Source of the DNA: an uncultured Planococcus sp.
GTDB taxonomy: Bacteria > Bacillota > Bacilli > Bacillales_A > Planococcaceae
Reading direction: 5' to 3'
NCBI GenBank assembly: GCA_947502505.1
Contig: CANNAE010000008.1
Coordinates: 23,922-87,921, forward strand
Length of the DNA stretch: 64,000 nt
The notes below the pieces were generated by a model that searched no databases, had not been told where the DNA came from, and worked only from the letters and a program-made list of their open reading frames with translations. Numbering within the stretch: position 1 is the first letter of the stretch; each line of letters starts with the position of its first letter. Shown in pieces: positions 46,186 through 55,787 of the stretch. Both the position numbers and the translations under genes were made by a program.

Positions 46186-47232
46186 CTACGGGCTATACTG
46201 AACCGCCTGGCCGATTCCCGGTGTCTCCGGAATAAGATGGATCCAGGTTTTGCCTTGCGCCAATTCAGCTGTCCCGTTATTCCCGACCGGCACAAGCATG
46301 CCATTTTCTGAACGCCACGTGATTTCCTGCACGGTTCCTTCGCGGAACAATAACGCCTGCCCGCCGGAAGTCAGATCGATTTCCTGGCGGCCTTTGGCAT
46401 CGATCGTTTCATGCGCCATTTCCATGACCAGCACATTGGCGACTTCGATCCGTTGCGAAGTTTCCTTATCGGCCGTCGCGGCACCGCCCGATGACCGGGC
46501 GTAAAGCTGCGACTCAGCATCGTAGGCATAGTTGCTCGCAAAAAGCGGGTCTCCGCCGTAGGTTACTTCTATAGAAGCAGCTTGTTCCCCTAGTTTATCA
46601 TTACTGCCCGCTGCAGAGAAAGCATAAGGTGCTTTTATGCGGTAATTGGGTGAAGCGTCGGTCATCTGCATCGCAAGTTCGACATTTTCATAAGTGATAT
46701 AAGAGTTATGCGGGGCTGCGCGGTCGACTGAACGCTTGAACAAAGTCCCGTCATATTGCATGCCGTTGACATGGTCGATCACTCCCGACTCCAGCAATTG
46801 TTGTGCTTCCGGGCTGTAACCGTGAGCGATGAAAAACGCGTCATAGCCTTGAGCCAATTCGACGAAATAATCGCGCGCACTGCGCACTGGCCCGATAGCT
46901 ACTGGAAACTGGCTTTGATACAAAGCCAAAAACCGCGTGATATCGTACTCTGCAATGATTTCAAAAACTATGTCTGCTTCGACTAGGCCGGTTTGAGGAC
47001 GCGCCGCTGGATGATTATTGATGACTGCCATTACTGCGCGGCTGTCATAAGGGCCGTCTCCTTGCATCCCGGTAAACGGGGCTGTGGTGAGCACTTGCTC
47101 CGGCATGTCAGGTGTTTTCTGTGCATCAGGCACTGGAGTTGCCGGTTCCCCCACACCATCCCTTCCTATCAGCCACAAACCCAAGGCAGCTGCAACCAAC
47201 AGCACAGCAAGCAAGACCAGCCCTTTTTTCAT
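46186..47232 (-). CDS. yerB: DUF3048 domain-containing protein (YerB)
   Basis: A 348-residue exported or membrane-anchored protein: a short basic start and one hydrophobic helix (LVLLAVLLVAAALGLWLIG) followed by a Pro-rich linker, then the DUF3048 domain (VMAVINNHPAARPQTGL, GPVRSARDYFVELA, VDRAAPHNSY). In contrast with many YerB proteins there is no lipobox Cys, so it is a membrane-anchored or secreted protein and not a lipoprotein. The ATG at 47232 overlaps the yerA stop by one base, with AGAGG upstream. Function unknown. Confidence 0.9.
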   Translation of the reverse strand: MKKGLVLLAVLLVAAALGLWLIGRDGVGEPATPVPDAQKTPDMPEQVLTTAPFTGMQGDGPYDSRAVMAVINNHPAARPQTGLVEADIVFEIIAEYDITRFLALYQSQFPVAIGPVRSARDYFVELAQGYDAFFIAHGYSPEAQQLLESGVIDHVNGMQYDGTLFKRSVDRAAPHNSYITYENVELAMQMTDASPNYRIKAPYAFSAAGSNDKLGEQAASIEVTYGGDPLFASNYAYDAESQLYARSSGGAATADKETSQRIEVANVLVMEMAHETIDAKGRQEIDLTSGGQALLFREGTVQEITWRSENGMLVPVGNNGTAELAQGKTWIHLIPETPGIGQAVQYSP

Positions 47233-48968
47233 CACTGGCCTCTCATGAACGCCGGGAATAGAATAGTTTTATTCATGACGTCATAAATTCCTTTTTGCGT
47301 AATGCGCACATAAGGCAAATGCGTCGCCATCAAGAACAATAAAGTGTAGACAGCGTCGCCATGCTCATAGCCGCGCGCTTTCAACGCGTTCTTCAATTCA
47401 GTTTCCTGCTCCATCAACGATTCCATCGGCAAATCAGACATGATGCCGCCAATAGGCAGCGGCAATTGGCAAATCGTCTCGCCCTCTTCGACCAAGACGA
47501 TGCCGCCTTTCAAGCGCTTCATTTCTTCAAACGCCTGCCACATATCCTGGCGGCTTTTGCCGATCAACACGATATCGCCTGTATTGGTATAAGACGAGGC
47601 GAATCCGTCGACTTCCGTCGCGAAGCCTTTGATCAATGTATTGACCCGCCATTTGCCATTTTTGTCGAGCAGCATTAGGAAGCTTTCGCCATGTTCTTTC
47701 GACAAGCGTTCAACGTTCGTGTCAACGCTCACTGAATACGGCTTGGTGATGACATCGTTGACCATCTCCACGCCGAAGGGCATCGAAAACTGGAAATCGC
47801 CATCAGTCAATTCAAAGTCGAGATCCAATTCCGGCAGCACCGACCAATCCACTTCATCGAGCGAACGCACTTTCTCGCCGTCTCGCTTGAGCCAGACCCC
47901 TTTGGAAATCACGCCGCTCGGCACCGGGTTATCGATCGCATCAAGAATGTTCAAATCCGCATAGCGCCCTGTTGCAATCAAACCGTGCAAGCTTGTCAAA
48001 TTGTAATAGCGCGCCACATTATAAGAAGCCATCATATAGGCATCAATCGCCGGAACGCCGGCGTCCAGCGCAATCTGGATGCACATATCCATGACGCCGT
48101 CCTTATGAAAGACCGGTGTCGAGCCATCTGTTGTCATCATCAATTTATCGAACACATTCAATTCCCGCTCGACAATGCCCGCCAATAATTCCGGTAAATC
48201 CGGGCGGATCGAGGAATGGCGCAGCGTCACGCCGTAGCCATGCAATAAACGCGTCTCCACTTCATCGACGGTCATCGCTTCATGGTCCCCATCAGCTCCG
48301 AGCAGCTTCATGCGCGCCAAAGTTTTCTCGGAGGCGCCAGGGAAATGCCCTTCAATCTTCTTCAAGCTGATTTTCGCTTTTTGGATCCAATAAAGCATCT
48401 GGTCATCGCCAGCTAGTAGTTTCGGCCAGCCCGTCAATTCCCCGCCTAAGATGACGTCCGGGCGCTCCAGCCATTCGCCGACCGCTTTCGAAGTGAACTT
48501 TTGGTCTTCCCCGACCAGTTCCGTCTGTGAATCAAAGCGTGTCCACCAATAAAACGTGAACGGCAGCTCCGCCATGCGGTCAAGCAATGTAAACGCTTTC
48601 TCGTTTTCTAACGCTAAAAATAACGGCAAGTTGTCTGAGATGAACCCGGTTGTCCCACCTTGTGCAGCATAATCGGCGAATTGCTGCGGATTGTAAAGCT
48701 GATAAGGGTGGACATGCGGCTCGATATAGCCAGGGACGATCCATTTGCCGCTGACATCCACGACTTCAGTCGAGTCATCGATTTTCGGCATATCCTGTCC
48801 TGCATAAATAATGCGGTCTCCATCGATCCATATATTGCCGTTCATCCATTTTTTAAATATCCCGTGCAGATATGTCGCATTCGTCAGCACAAGATCCGGG
48901 GACAATTCTTTCGATACAATTTTCAATTGTTTCCGTATTTCTGTATTTTTCCATAAAGGATTTACCAT
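47232..48968 (-). CDS. yerA: adenine deaminase-like amidohydrolase (YerA)
   Basis: A 578-residue metal-dependent amidohydrolase related to adenine deaminase. The N-terminal metal motif EPHVHPYQLYNP is near residue 83, GGELTGWPKLL near 205, MMTTDGSTPVFHKDG near 300 with the Asp ligand, and an adenine deaminase C-terminal domain follows. Its place just after the pur operon is the same as B. subtilis yerA, and suggests a link with purine use, but YerA activity on adenine is not established. AGGTG lies upstream of the ATG. Confidence 0.88.
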   Translation of the reverse strand: MVNPLWKNTEIRKQLKIVSKELSPDLVLTNATYLHGIFKKWMNGNIWIDGDRIIYAGQDMPKIDDSTEVVDVSGKWIVPGYIEPHVHPYQLYNPQQFADYAAQGGTTGFISDNLPLFLALENEKAFTLLDRMAELPFTFYWWTRFDSQTELVGEDQKFTSKAVGEWLERPDVILGGELTGWPKLLAGDDQMLYWIQKAKISLKKIEGHFPGASEKTLARMKLLGADGDHEAMTVDEVETRLLHGYGVTLRHSSIRPDLPELLAGIVERELNVFDKLMMTTDGSTPVFHKDGVMDMCIQIALDAGVPAIDAYMMASYNVARYYNLTSLHGLIATGRYADLNILDAIDNPVPSGVISKGVWLKRDGEKVRSLDEVDWSVLPELDLDFELTDGDFQFSMPFGVEMVNDVITKPYSVSVDTNVERLSKEHGESFLMLLDKNGKWRVNTLIKGFATEVDGFASSYTNTGDIVLIGKSRQDMWQAFEEMKRLKGGIVLVEEGETICQLPLPIGGIMSDLPMESLMEQETELKNALKARGYEHGDAVYTLLFLMATHLPYVRITQKGIYDVMNKTILFPAFMRGQ

Positions 48969-49080
48969 CCGAAGGCACCTGCTCTCTTTTCAATATCCAT
49001 ACATCGTATACTAGCATAATTATGCATTATTTTACAGAGAATGGCCTGAAAACGCCCTTCCTTTTTGCGGCACCGGACAT

Positions 49081-49108
49081 AAAAAATCCACGCTTTAGCA
49101 GCGTGGAC
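49081..49108 (-). terminator. intrinsic terminator after the GNAT gene
   Basis: TCCACGCT-TTAGC-AGCGTGGA, with T6 on the minus strand, six bases after the stop codon. Confidence 0.85.
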
Positions 49109-49114
49109 TGTGGT

Positions 49115-49708
49115 TTATTTATTGATCGGATCGCTGAAAGGTTTGAGGATATCCTGCTGGTCTTGTTCTTTTCTTGTCAAGACATCAGAAACCGGATCAT
49201 ACGACTCGCCGTAGAAATGCTCGTCTTTATACGTATGGATATCTTCATACATTCTCTTCATCGCTTCGAAGATTTCTTCTTCGGTTTCATTGTTCGGCGC
49301 CCAGTAAAGAATCTCCATGGAGTTTTCTTCGCCAGTCGCGAGCGAACGGCGGCAATAGCCGATCGATGAAGCATGCTCAAAGCCTTCGCGTGCATAAAAG
49401 CGCAAGCGTTTTTCAGAATCCGTGTCCTCGTAATCGACCGGTTCGACTTCTAGAATGATGGGCTTATTCTTGTCCTTGAGCATTTGCAAAGTTTTCTTGC
49501 CGATCCCCATGCCGCGCGATTCTTTCGATACGAATAAATAATCGACGAACGAGAAGCTTGGGAATTCCGCATACATCAAGACGTGGTACGGGCCCTCATC
49601 TTTGTAGTAGACACTGCCCTTTTCCTTCAGCAATGTGTCCATGTGCTCTTTTGATTTCATTTCCTGCACGGGGAAATATTGATTCAACTTTTCATACCAG
49701 TTCATCAT
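49115..49708 (-). CDS. GNAT family N-acetyltransferase
   Basis: A 197-residue acetyltransferase. The acetyl-CoA motif is SRGMGIG near residue 70 after the strand VDYLFV, followed by the long helix KKTLQMLKDK. The C-terminal third is acidic and rich in Glu, Asp and Tyr (YEDIHTYKDEHFYGE). Substrate unknown. ATG 49708 (two adjacent ATG codons) has AAGGAGC upstream; the longer open frame ahead of it is non-coding. It interrupts the pur-yerA order known from B. subtilis, between purD and yerA. Confidence 0.88.
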   Translation of the reverse strand: MMNWYEKLNQYFPVQEMKSKEHMDTLLKEKGSVYYKDEGPYHVLMYAEFPSFSFVDYLFVSKESRGMGIGKKTLQMLKDKNKPIILEVEPVDYEDTDSEKRLRFYAREGFEHASSIGYCRRSLATGEENSMEILYWAPNNETEEEIFEAMKRMYEDIHTYKDEHFYGESYDPVSDVLTRKEQDQQDILKPFSDPINK

Positions 49709-49844
49709 TTTTGCTCCTTCCGAGTTTGAATGCCCTGCTGGTTTTGTTGGTTCCGGGGTAGTGATGGGTAAAAATTGGAGTTTAATAAAAGAGGTAAAAG
49801 TGGGCTTTTGAAAATCCTCTGCGGCAAGGGGCCGCATAAATAAA

Positions 49845-49873
49845 TGGCACAGTTCCGTCATGAAATTGTGCCA
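49845..49873 (-). terminator. hairpin after purD, probable operon end
   Basis: TGGCACAGTT / AATTGTGCCA arms around a loop; leftward it is followed by TTTATTTAT. It comes 23 bases after the purD stop. A second small stem GCGGC/GCCGC lies at 49821-49835. Confidence 0.55.
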
Positions 49874-49895
49874 TTCTATTATAACAATTATTCAC

Positions 49896-51146
49896 TTAGA
49901 TTGCACGCCAACCGATATCTGTGCGGTAAAAGAAACCGCCCCACTCCAGGTTTTTGAGTGATTGATAGACCTTTTCCTGGGCATCTCCGAGGGTTTCCCC
50001 GCGGCTTGCAATAAGCAGGACGCGGCCGCCGTTTGCGATAAAACGGCCGTTTGCGTATTTCGTCCCTGCATGTGTCACTGTCACTCCTTGCAGGTGATCC
50101 AGCTCCGGCAAAGCAGCGCCTTTTTGGACTGTGCCCGGATAACCGTCCGCCGCGATGACTACACCGAGTACAGGGCGGGGATCCCACTCGAGCTCCATGT
50201 CTCCCCCATCGAGAATGGTGGAAATGAATGCGCCAAGGTCGGTCTTCAAGCGCGGCAACACCACTTGGGTCTCCGGGTCTCCGAAGCGCGCATTGAATTC
50301 AATCACTTTCGGCCCTTGGGCAGTCAGGATAATGCCGGCATATAAAATGCCATTGAACGGCGTGCCTTCACTGTCCATCGCCTCTACGGTCGGGCGGACA
50401 ATATGCGTGAAGGTTTCTTCCACGACCGATTCCGAAATTTGCGGCACCGGCGAGTACGCGCCCATGCCCCCCGTATTCGGCCCCAAATCGCCGTCAAACG
50501 CGCGTTTATGGTCTTGTGAAATGGCCATCGGGTAAATCTTGCCGTCCTGGACGAAGGACATAAAGGAAAATTCCTCACCATCCAAAAATTCTTCGATGAC
50601 CACGGTCGATCCGGAATCGCCGAACTTCTGGCCATCCAGCATATCAGTCACCGCATCGATCGCTTCCTGTTCACTCTGCGCCACGACCACGCCTTTGCCG
50701 GCCGCGAGCCCGTCAGCCTTAACGACGATCGGAGCGCCGTGCTGTTTGATGTACTGGATAGCTGCTTCCGTATCCGAAAAGCTTTCATAGCTTGCGGTCG
50801 GAATCTTGTATTGTTTCATCAATTCCTTGGCGAACGCTTTGCTGCCTTCGATGCGCGCTGCCGCTTTATCGGGGCCGAAAATCTTCAATCCGCGCGCTTC
50901 AAAGAAATCGACGATGCCTTCTGACAGCGGCTGTTCGGGCCCGACAAAAGTAAAGGCGACGTCCTGTTCTTTCGCGAACTGAGCTAAAGCTTCAAAATCC
51001 GTCTCGCCGATATCGACAAGCTCTGCATCCTGTTTCATGCCGTCGTTGCCTGGCGCAGCATAAACTTGCGCAACTGATGGCGAGATGGCAAATTGGTGGG
51101 CGAGCGCGTGTTCACGCCCGCCTTTGCCGATGACCAATACGTTCAT
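49896..51146 (-). CDS. purD: phosphoribosylamine-glycine ligase
   Basis: A 416-residue ATP-grasp enzyme for step 2 of purine synthesis: phosphoribosylamine plus glycine gives GAR. Signatures: VLVIGKGGREHALAHQ at the start, the ATP-binding segment PIVVKADGLAAGKGVVVA near residue 135, and GFNARFGDPETQ-type block (IEFNARFGDPETQVVLP) near residue 285. It is the last gene of the pur operon, 25 bases after purH, with GGGAGGTG upstream. Confidence 0.97.
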   Translation of the reverse strand: MNVLVIGKGGREHALAHQFAISPSVAQVYAAPGNDGMKQDAELVDIGETDFEALAQFAKEQDVAFTFVGPEQPLSEGIVDFFEARGLKIFGPDKAAARIEGSKAFAKELMKQYKIPTASYESFSDTEAAIQYIKQHGAPIVVKADGLAAGKGVVVAQSEQEAIDAVTDMLDGQKFGDSGSTVVIEEFLDGEEFSFMSFVQDGKIYPMAISQDHKRAFDGDLGPNTGGMGAYSPVPQISESVVEETFTHIVRPTVEAMDSEGTPFNGILYAGIILTAQGPKVIEFNARFGDPETQVVLPRLKTDLGAFISTILDGGDMELEWDPRPVLGVVIAADGYPGTVQKGAALPELDHLQGVTVTHAGTKYANGRFIANGGRVLLIASRGETLGDAQEKVYQSLKNLEWGGFFYRTDIGWRAI

Positions 51147-51171
51147 AACCGTGCACCTCCCGGATTAATGA

Positions 51172-52707
51172 TTAATGTTTGAAATGGCGGACGCCCGTAA
51201 AGACCATCGCGATGCCGTGCGCGTTCGCCGCATCGATCGACTCCTGGTCTTTTTTCGAACCGCCTGGCTGGATGATGGCCTTAATGCCGGCCTTCGCCGC
51301 CGTTTCGACCGTATCAGACATCGGGAAAAATGCATCCGATGCCATCGCGGCGCCATTCGCTTTCACGCCTGCTTGCTCGAGTGCAATCGCAGCCGCGCCC
51401 ACACGGTTCATTTGCCCGGCGCCGACGCCTAAAGTCATCGACTCGTCGCATACGACAATGGCATTTGATTTCACGTGCTTAACAACGCTCCAGCCAAGTT
51501 TCAAAGCTTCAAGCTCTTGCTCGGTCGGCTGTCTTTCCGTCACGACGCGGATGTCTGCATCTTCGTAACCGAAGGTATCCGGCTCTTGGACGAGCAAGCC
51601 GCCTTCGACTGTCACTGTGTTCCACTTGTCGCGGCGTTTCGTTTCAAACGGTACCGTCAATAAGCGGATGTTTTTCTTTTTACCGAGTTCCGCAAGTGCC
51701 TCTTCCGAAAATGATGGCGCGATGACGATCTCAAGGAAGATCTGCGACAATTGCTGTGCTGTCTCGAGATCGACTTCACGGTTCAAGGCGACGATGCCCC
51801 CGAAGATCGATGTCGAATCTGCTTCATACGCTTTTTTGAACGATTCAGCTAAAGTGGCACCAGTGCCGACGCCGCATGGGTTCATATGTTTTACAGCGAC
51901 ACTTGCCGGCATCGTGAATTCCTTAATGATCTGAAGCGCCGCATTGGCGTCTTGGATATTGTTATAGGAAAGCTCTTTGCCGTGTAATTGCGTGGCATGT
52001 GCAATCGAGAAATCCGAACCGAGCGCGCTCTTATAGAACGCCGCTTTCTGATGTGGGTTCTCGCCGTAGCGCAGCGCTTGGGACAATTCATATGTAAGGG
52101 TCAACTGCTCCGGATATTGCTCATCCGTCAGATCTGTCAAATAATTGGAAATGTAGGCATCATACGCCGCTGTATGGCGGAATACTTTGGCAGCCAGTTT
52201 CCGGCGCAGTGCCGGGCTTGTCATTTGCTGTTCACGCAGTTCCGCAAGCACCGCTTCGTAATCGCCTGAATCGACGATGACCGTCACGTAAGCATGGTTT
52301 TTCGCTGCCGAACGCAGCATCGTCGGGCCGCCGATATCGATGTTTTCAATCGCATCGTCGACCGACACATCCGGCTTCGAGATCGTTTCTCGGAATGGGT
52401 ATAAATTAACGCAGACGAATTCAATCGGTGCGATGCCGTTATCATCCATTTGCTGCTGGTGTTCACTATCGTCATGTTTCGCGAGCAAACCGCCATGGAT
52501 CAGCGGATGCAAAGTTTTCACGCGCCCCCCGAGGATTTCAGGGAAACCGGTCACTTCATCCACTGCCGTTGTCGGCACGCCATTGTCTTCCAAATGTTTG
52601 CGTGTGCCGCCTGTCGACAAAATTTCAACATCCATTTTCACTAATTCACGGGCAAACTCCAAAATGCCTGATTTGTCCGATACGCTCATCAATGCTCTTC
52701 TTTTCAT
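51172..52707 (-). CDS. purH: bifunctional AICAR transformylase / IMP cyclohydrolase
   Basis: A 511-residue enzyme for the last two steps to IMP. The N-terminal cyclohydrolase part begins [20 protein letters not shown] and contains [14 protein letters not shown]; the C-terminal transformylase part has [12 protein letters not shown] with the catalytic Lys-His near residue 265 and [17 protein letters not shown] near 480. AGGAGG is upstream of the ATG. It lies 11 bases after purN. Confidence 0.97.
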   Translation of the reverse strand: MKRRALMSVSDKSGILEFARELVKMDVEILSTGGTRKHLEDNGVPTTAVDEVTGFPEILGGRVKTLHPLIHGGLLAKHDDSEHQQQMDDNGIAPIEFVCVNLYPFRETISKPDVSVDDAIENIDIGGPTMLRSAAKNHAYVTVIVDSGDYEAVLAELREQQMTSPALRRKLAAKVFRHTAAYDAYISNYLTDLTDEQYPEQLTLTYELSQALRYGENPHQKAAFYKSALGSDFSIAHATQLHGKELSYNNIQDANAALQIIKEFTMPASVAVKHMNPCGVGTGATLAESFKKAYEADSTSIFGGIVALNREVDLETAQQLSQIFLEIVIAPSFSEEALAELGKKKNIRLLTVPFETKRRDKWNTVTVEGGLLVQEPDTFGYEDADIRVVTERQPTEQELEALKLGWSVVKHVKSNAIVVCDESMTLGVGAGQMNRVGAAAIALEQAGVKANGAAMASDAFFPMSDTVETAAKAGIKAIIQPGGSKKDQESIDAANAHGIAMVFTGVRHFKH

Positions 52708-52718
52708 GCATGGGCCTC

Positions 52719-53303
52719 CTAGACCGGCTGCTGCCGGCTGAATAATTGCTGCAAACTGTCAGGGTATAATTGATGCTCGATTTCATGGATTTTGCGTTCT
52801 ACGGCTGCGCGGTCCTGGCCATTCACCGGAAACGAGCGCTGTGCGATGATCGTTCCCGTGTCCATGCCTTCATCGACAAAATGAACGGTGACTCCAGCTT
52901 CTTCCGCCCCGGCTTCTAGCGTCTGCCCGATGGCGTCTTTACCCGGGAACGCCGGCAGCACCGATGGGTGGATATTGACGATGCGGTTTTCGTAAGCAGT
53001 AAGCAAAACCGGGCCAACCAAACGCATAAATCCAGCCAGCGCGAGCCACTCGACTCCCGCTTCCTCCAATTTTCCCACTAGCATCTCTTCATATGCCTGT
53101 TTGGATGCATAATCACGCGGTGTAAACGAAAATGCGGGAACTCCCGCCTGCTTTGCCCGTTCCAGGACAAACGCTGACGGCTTATCCGTCACGACCAATA
53201 CAATGTCCGCATCGAGCCGCCCGTCTTGTGTCGCTTCGTAAAGCGCTTGAAAATTAGAGCCGTTTCCAGAAGCGAAAACGGCCATTTTTGTTCTATTCTT
53301 CAT
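52719..53303 (-). CDS. purN: phosphoribosylglycinamide formyltransferase
   Basis: A 194-residue enzyme that transfers a formyl group from 10-formyl-tetrahydrofolate to GAR. Landmarks: [15 protein letters not shown] near residue 10, [15 protein letters not shown] with the catalytic Asn-His near residue 110, and VDEGMDTG with the catalytic Asp near residue 145. It overlaps purM by 11 bases; an internal ATG at 53285 is a possible alternative start. Step 3 of purine synthesis. Confidence 0.96.
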   Translation of the reverse strand: MKNRTKMAVFASGNGSNFQALYEATQDGRLDADIVLVVTDKPSAFVLERAKQAGVPAFSFTPRDYASKQAYEEMLVGKLEEAGVEWLALAGFMRLVGPVLLTAYENRIVNIHPSVLPAFPGKDAIGQTLEAGAEEAGVTVHFVDEGMDTGTIIAQRSFPVNGQDRAAVERKIHEIEHQLYPDSLQQLFSRQQPV

Positions 53304-54354
53304 GTAAAGTCCCGTCCTGACTGCCTTGGAACTGCACGCCTGCCGTAGCGGTCACTCGGCCGATCACATACGCCTGATCGCCTGCCGCTTCAGCCGCCTG
53401 TATCGCTTTTTGTGCATCCGCTTCAGTCACTGCCACTGCAAATCCGATGCCCATATTGAACACCGAATACAAATCACGGTCTGCTAGTTCGCCTTGTGCT
53501 TTCAATAGGTCGAACACCGGAAGTACCGGCCAAGAGCCAAGCTCGATTTCAACGCCTAGCCCATCAGGCATCATGCGCGGCAAGTTTTCGATAAACCCGC
53601 CGCCCGTGATATGCGCCATGCCGTGGACGTCCGCTTGTTTGCGGATCGACTGGACAGTCTTGGCGTAGATTTTTGTCGGCTCGAGCAGCAAGGATTCGAG
53701 TGTGCCGAGCTCTTCAAAGCCAGGAACCGTTTCATTCAACGAAGCTTCAGTATCGCCTAATAAAATATGGCGGACGAGCGAATAGCCATTCGAATGGATG
53801 CCGCTAGAAGCAAGGCCTACCAAGACATCGCCCGCTTGAATGCGCTCGCCGGTGACGATATCCGCTTTTTCAGCAGCTCCAACCGCAAAGCCGGCGATAT
53901 CGTATTCATTCTCATCATAAAGTCCCGGCATTTCAGCCGTCTCGCCGCCGATCAACGCCGCGCCAGCATCTACGCAACCATCTGCAACGCCTTTGACGAT
54001 TTGTTCGATCTTTTCGGGAACCGCTTTGCCGCAAGCGATATAATCGAGGAAAAACAACGGTTCCGCACCTTGTGCAACGATGTCGTTGACGCACATCGCG
54101 ACGCAATCGACACCAATCGTATCGTGCTTATCCGCCATGAAAGCCAGTTTCAGCTTCGTGCCGACACCGTCTGTTCCGGAGACCAGAACCGGTTGTTTTA
54201 GATTCAGCTCAGACAAATCGAACATGCCGCCGAACCCGCCGAATGCACCGAGCATTCCGGTACGCGCGGTGCGTTCGACATGGGATTTCATCCGCTTGAC
54301 GGCTTCATAGCCCGCTTCGATATTGACGCCTGCTTTTTCATACGCTTTAGACAC
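53293..54354 (-). CDS. purM: phosphoribosylformylglycinamidine cyclo-ligase (AIR synthetase)
   Basis: A 353-residue enzyme closing the imidazole ring (FGAM to AIR, ATP used). Landmarks: the [13 protein letters not shown] segment, [15 protein letters not shown] near residue 58, [10 protein letters not shown] and [14 protein letters not shown] near residues 88-145, then [18 protein letters not shown] [14 protein letters not shown]. The start is a GTG at 54354 with AGGGGGA upstream. It follows purF after 11 bases. Confidence 0.97.
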   Translation of the reverse strand: MSKAYEKAGVNIEAGYEAVKRMKSHVERTARTGMLGAFGGFGGMFDLSELNLKQPVLVSGTDGVGTKLKLAFMADKHDTIGVDCVAMCVNDIVAQGAEPLFFLDYIACGKAVPEKIEQIVKGVADGCVDAGAALIGGETAEMPGLYDENEYDIAGFAVGAAEKADIVTGERIQAGDVLVGLASSGIHSNGYSLVRHILLGDTEASLNETVPGFEELGTLESLLLEPTKIYAKTVQSIRKQADVHGMAHITGGGFIENLPRMMPDGLGVEIELGSWPVLPVFDLLKAQGELADRDLYSVFNMGIGFAVAVTEADAQKAIQAAEAAGDQAYVIGRVTATAGVQFQGSQDGTLHEE

Positions 54355-54365
54355 TTCGGTTCCCC

Positions 54366-55787
54366 CTATTTCACTTTTTCTTTTTCATGTGGCAATACCG
54401 TATCTGGATAGATATTCGTCGGGTATTCGCCTGTAAAACACGCCAAGCAATGGCCGCATTTCGATCCTGGGTCGGTGCGTCCGATATTCTGGACCATGCC
54501 ATCAACCGACAAAAATGTCAGCGAATCGGCACCGATGATTTCACGCATTTCTTCTACTGTGTTGTTCGCAGCAATCAATTCGCCCGATGTGCTGATATCG
54601 ATGCCGTAAAAACAAGGATTCTTGATCGGCGGCGAACTGATAACGACATGGACTTCCGTTGCTCCCGCTTCTTTTAATAAAGCGACGATGCGCCGTGAAG
54701 TTGTTCCGCGCACAATCGAGTCATCAACCATGACGACGCGTTTGCCGTTGACAACTTGGCGGACCGGCGACAGTTTCATCTTGACGCCGCGCTCGCGCAT
54801 TTCCTGTGAAGGTTGGATGAACGTCCGTCCTACGTAGCGGTTTTTGATCAACCCGAGTTCATACGGAATCCCGCTTTGCTCAGAAAAACCGATCGCTGCG
54901 GAAATACTGGAATCCGGCACTCCTGTGACGACGTCCGCTTCGATATGGACTTCTTTTGCCAATTGCTTGCCGAGACGCTTTCTCGCCGAATGGATGTTGA
55001 TGCCATCGATATCCGAATCCGGACGCGAGAAATACACGTATTCCATCGTGCAGATCGAGCGTTCTTCCGGATACGCAAAACGTTCCTTGCGCATGCCATC
55101 GTCGTTGATGATCAAGAATTCACCCGGTTCGACCGAATGCACAAACTCTGCACCGACGATATCGAATGCACAGGTTTCAGAAGCAACCACCCACGAGTCG
55201 CCCATCTTGCCGACCGACAAGGGGCGCAAGCCGTTCGGGTCGAGTGCAACGAACATCGCCTCTTCCGTCAAGACCAGACAAGCAAATGCGCCTTTCAATA
55301 AAGATAAAGCATTTTTCGCTTTTTCTTCAAAGCTTTCATAGCCGCTGCGCTTGATTAAATGTGCAAGCACTTCCGTGTCGGATGTCGTTTGGAAAATGCT
55401 GCCCTGGCGCTCAAGATGCCCTTTTAATTGCGTCGCGTTGACCAAATTGCCGTTATGCGAAATCGCCAGGCTGCCTGTTGTCGAATTGAACAGCAAAGGC
55501 TGGACGTTTTCGATGCCGCTGCCCCCTGCTGTAGCATAGCGGACATGGCCGATTGCTGCAGTCCCCGTGATCTTCTCCAATTTTTCCGGAGTGAACACTT
55601 CACTGACCATGCCTTCGCCTTTTAAGGCGCGCAAAGCTTCTCCATCAGTCGAAACGATTCCTGCGCCTTCCTGGCCGCGGTGTTGCAAAGCATGAAGCCC
55701 ATAATACGTAAGTTGCGCGGCGTTGGTGTGGCCCCAAATGCCAAAAATCCCGCATTCTTCGTTTAAGCCTCTGATTTCAGCAAGCAT
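54366..55787 (-). CDS. purF: amidophosphoribosyltransferase
   Basis: A 473-residue enzyme for the committed step: PRPP plus glutamine gives phosphoribosylamine. An 11-residue propeptide ([11 protein letters not shown]) precedes the nucleophile Cys12, as in B. subtilis. The phosphoribosyl site [18 protein letters not shown] is near residue 345, and Cys residues in SICTMEY, NPCFYG and KCGHCLAC would hold the 4Fe-4S cluster of this oxygen-sensitive type. It overlaps purL by 25 bases. Confidence 0.97.
   Translation of the reverse strand: MLAEIRGLNEECGIFGIWGHTNAAQLTYYGLHALQHRGQEGAGIVSTDGEALRALKGEGMVSEVFTPEKLEKITGTAAIGHVRYATAGGSGIENVQPLLFNSTTGSLAISHNGNLVNATQLKGHLERQGSIFQTTSDTEVLAHLIKRSGYESFEEKAKNALSLLKGAFACLVLTEEAMFVALDPNGLRPLSVGKMGDSWVVASETCAFDIVGAEFVHSVEPGEFLIINDDGMRKERFAYPEERSICTMEYVYFSRPDSDIDGINIHSARKRLGKQLAKEVHIEADVVTGVPDSSISAAIGFSEQSGIPYELGLIKNRYVGRTFIQPSQEMRERGVKMKLSPVRQVVNGKRVVMVDDSIVRGTTSRRIVALLKEAGATEVHVVISSPPIKNPCFYGIDISTSGELIAANNTVEEMREIIGADSLTFLSVDGMVQNIGRTDPGSKCGHCLACFTGEYPTNIYPDTVLPHEKEKVK

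Noticed and set aside
49821..49835. GCGGC/GCCGC hairpin after purD as a terminator
   Set aside because: The stem is only five base pairs with no T run; the TGGCACA hairpin next to it is the better candidate.
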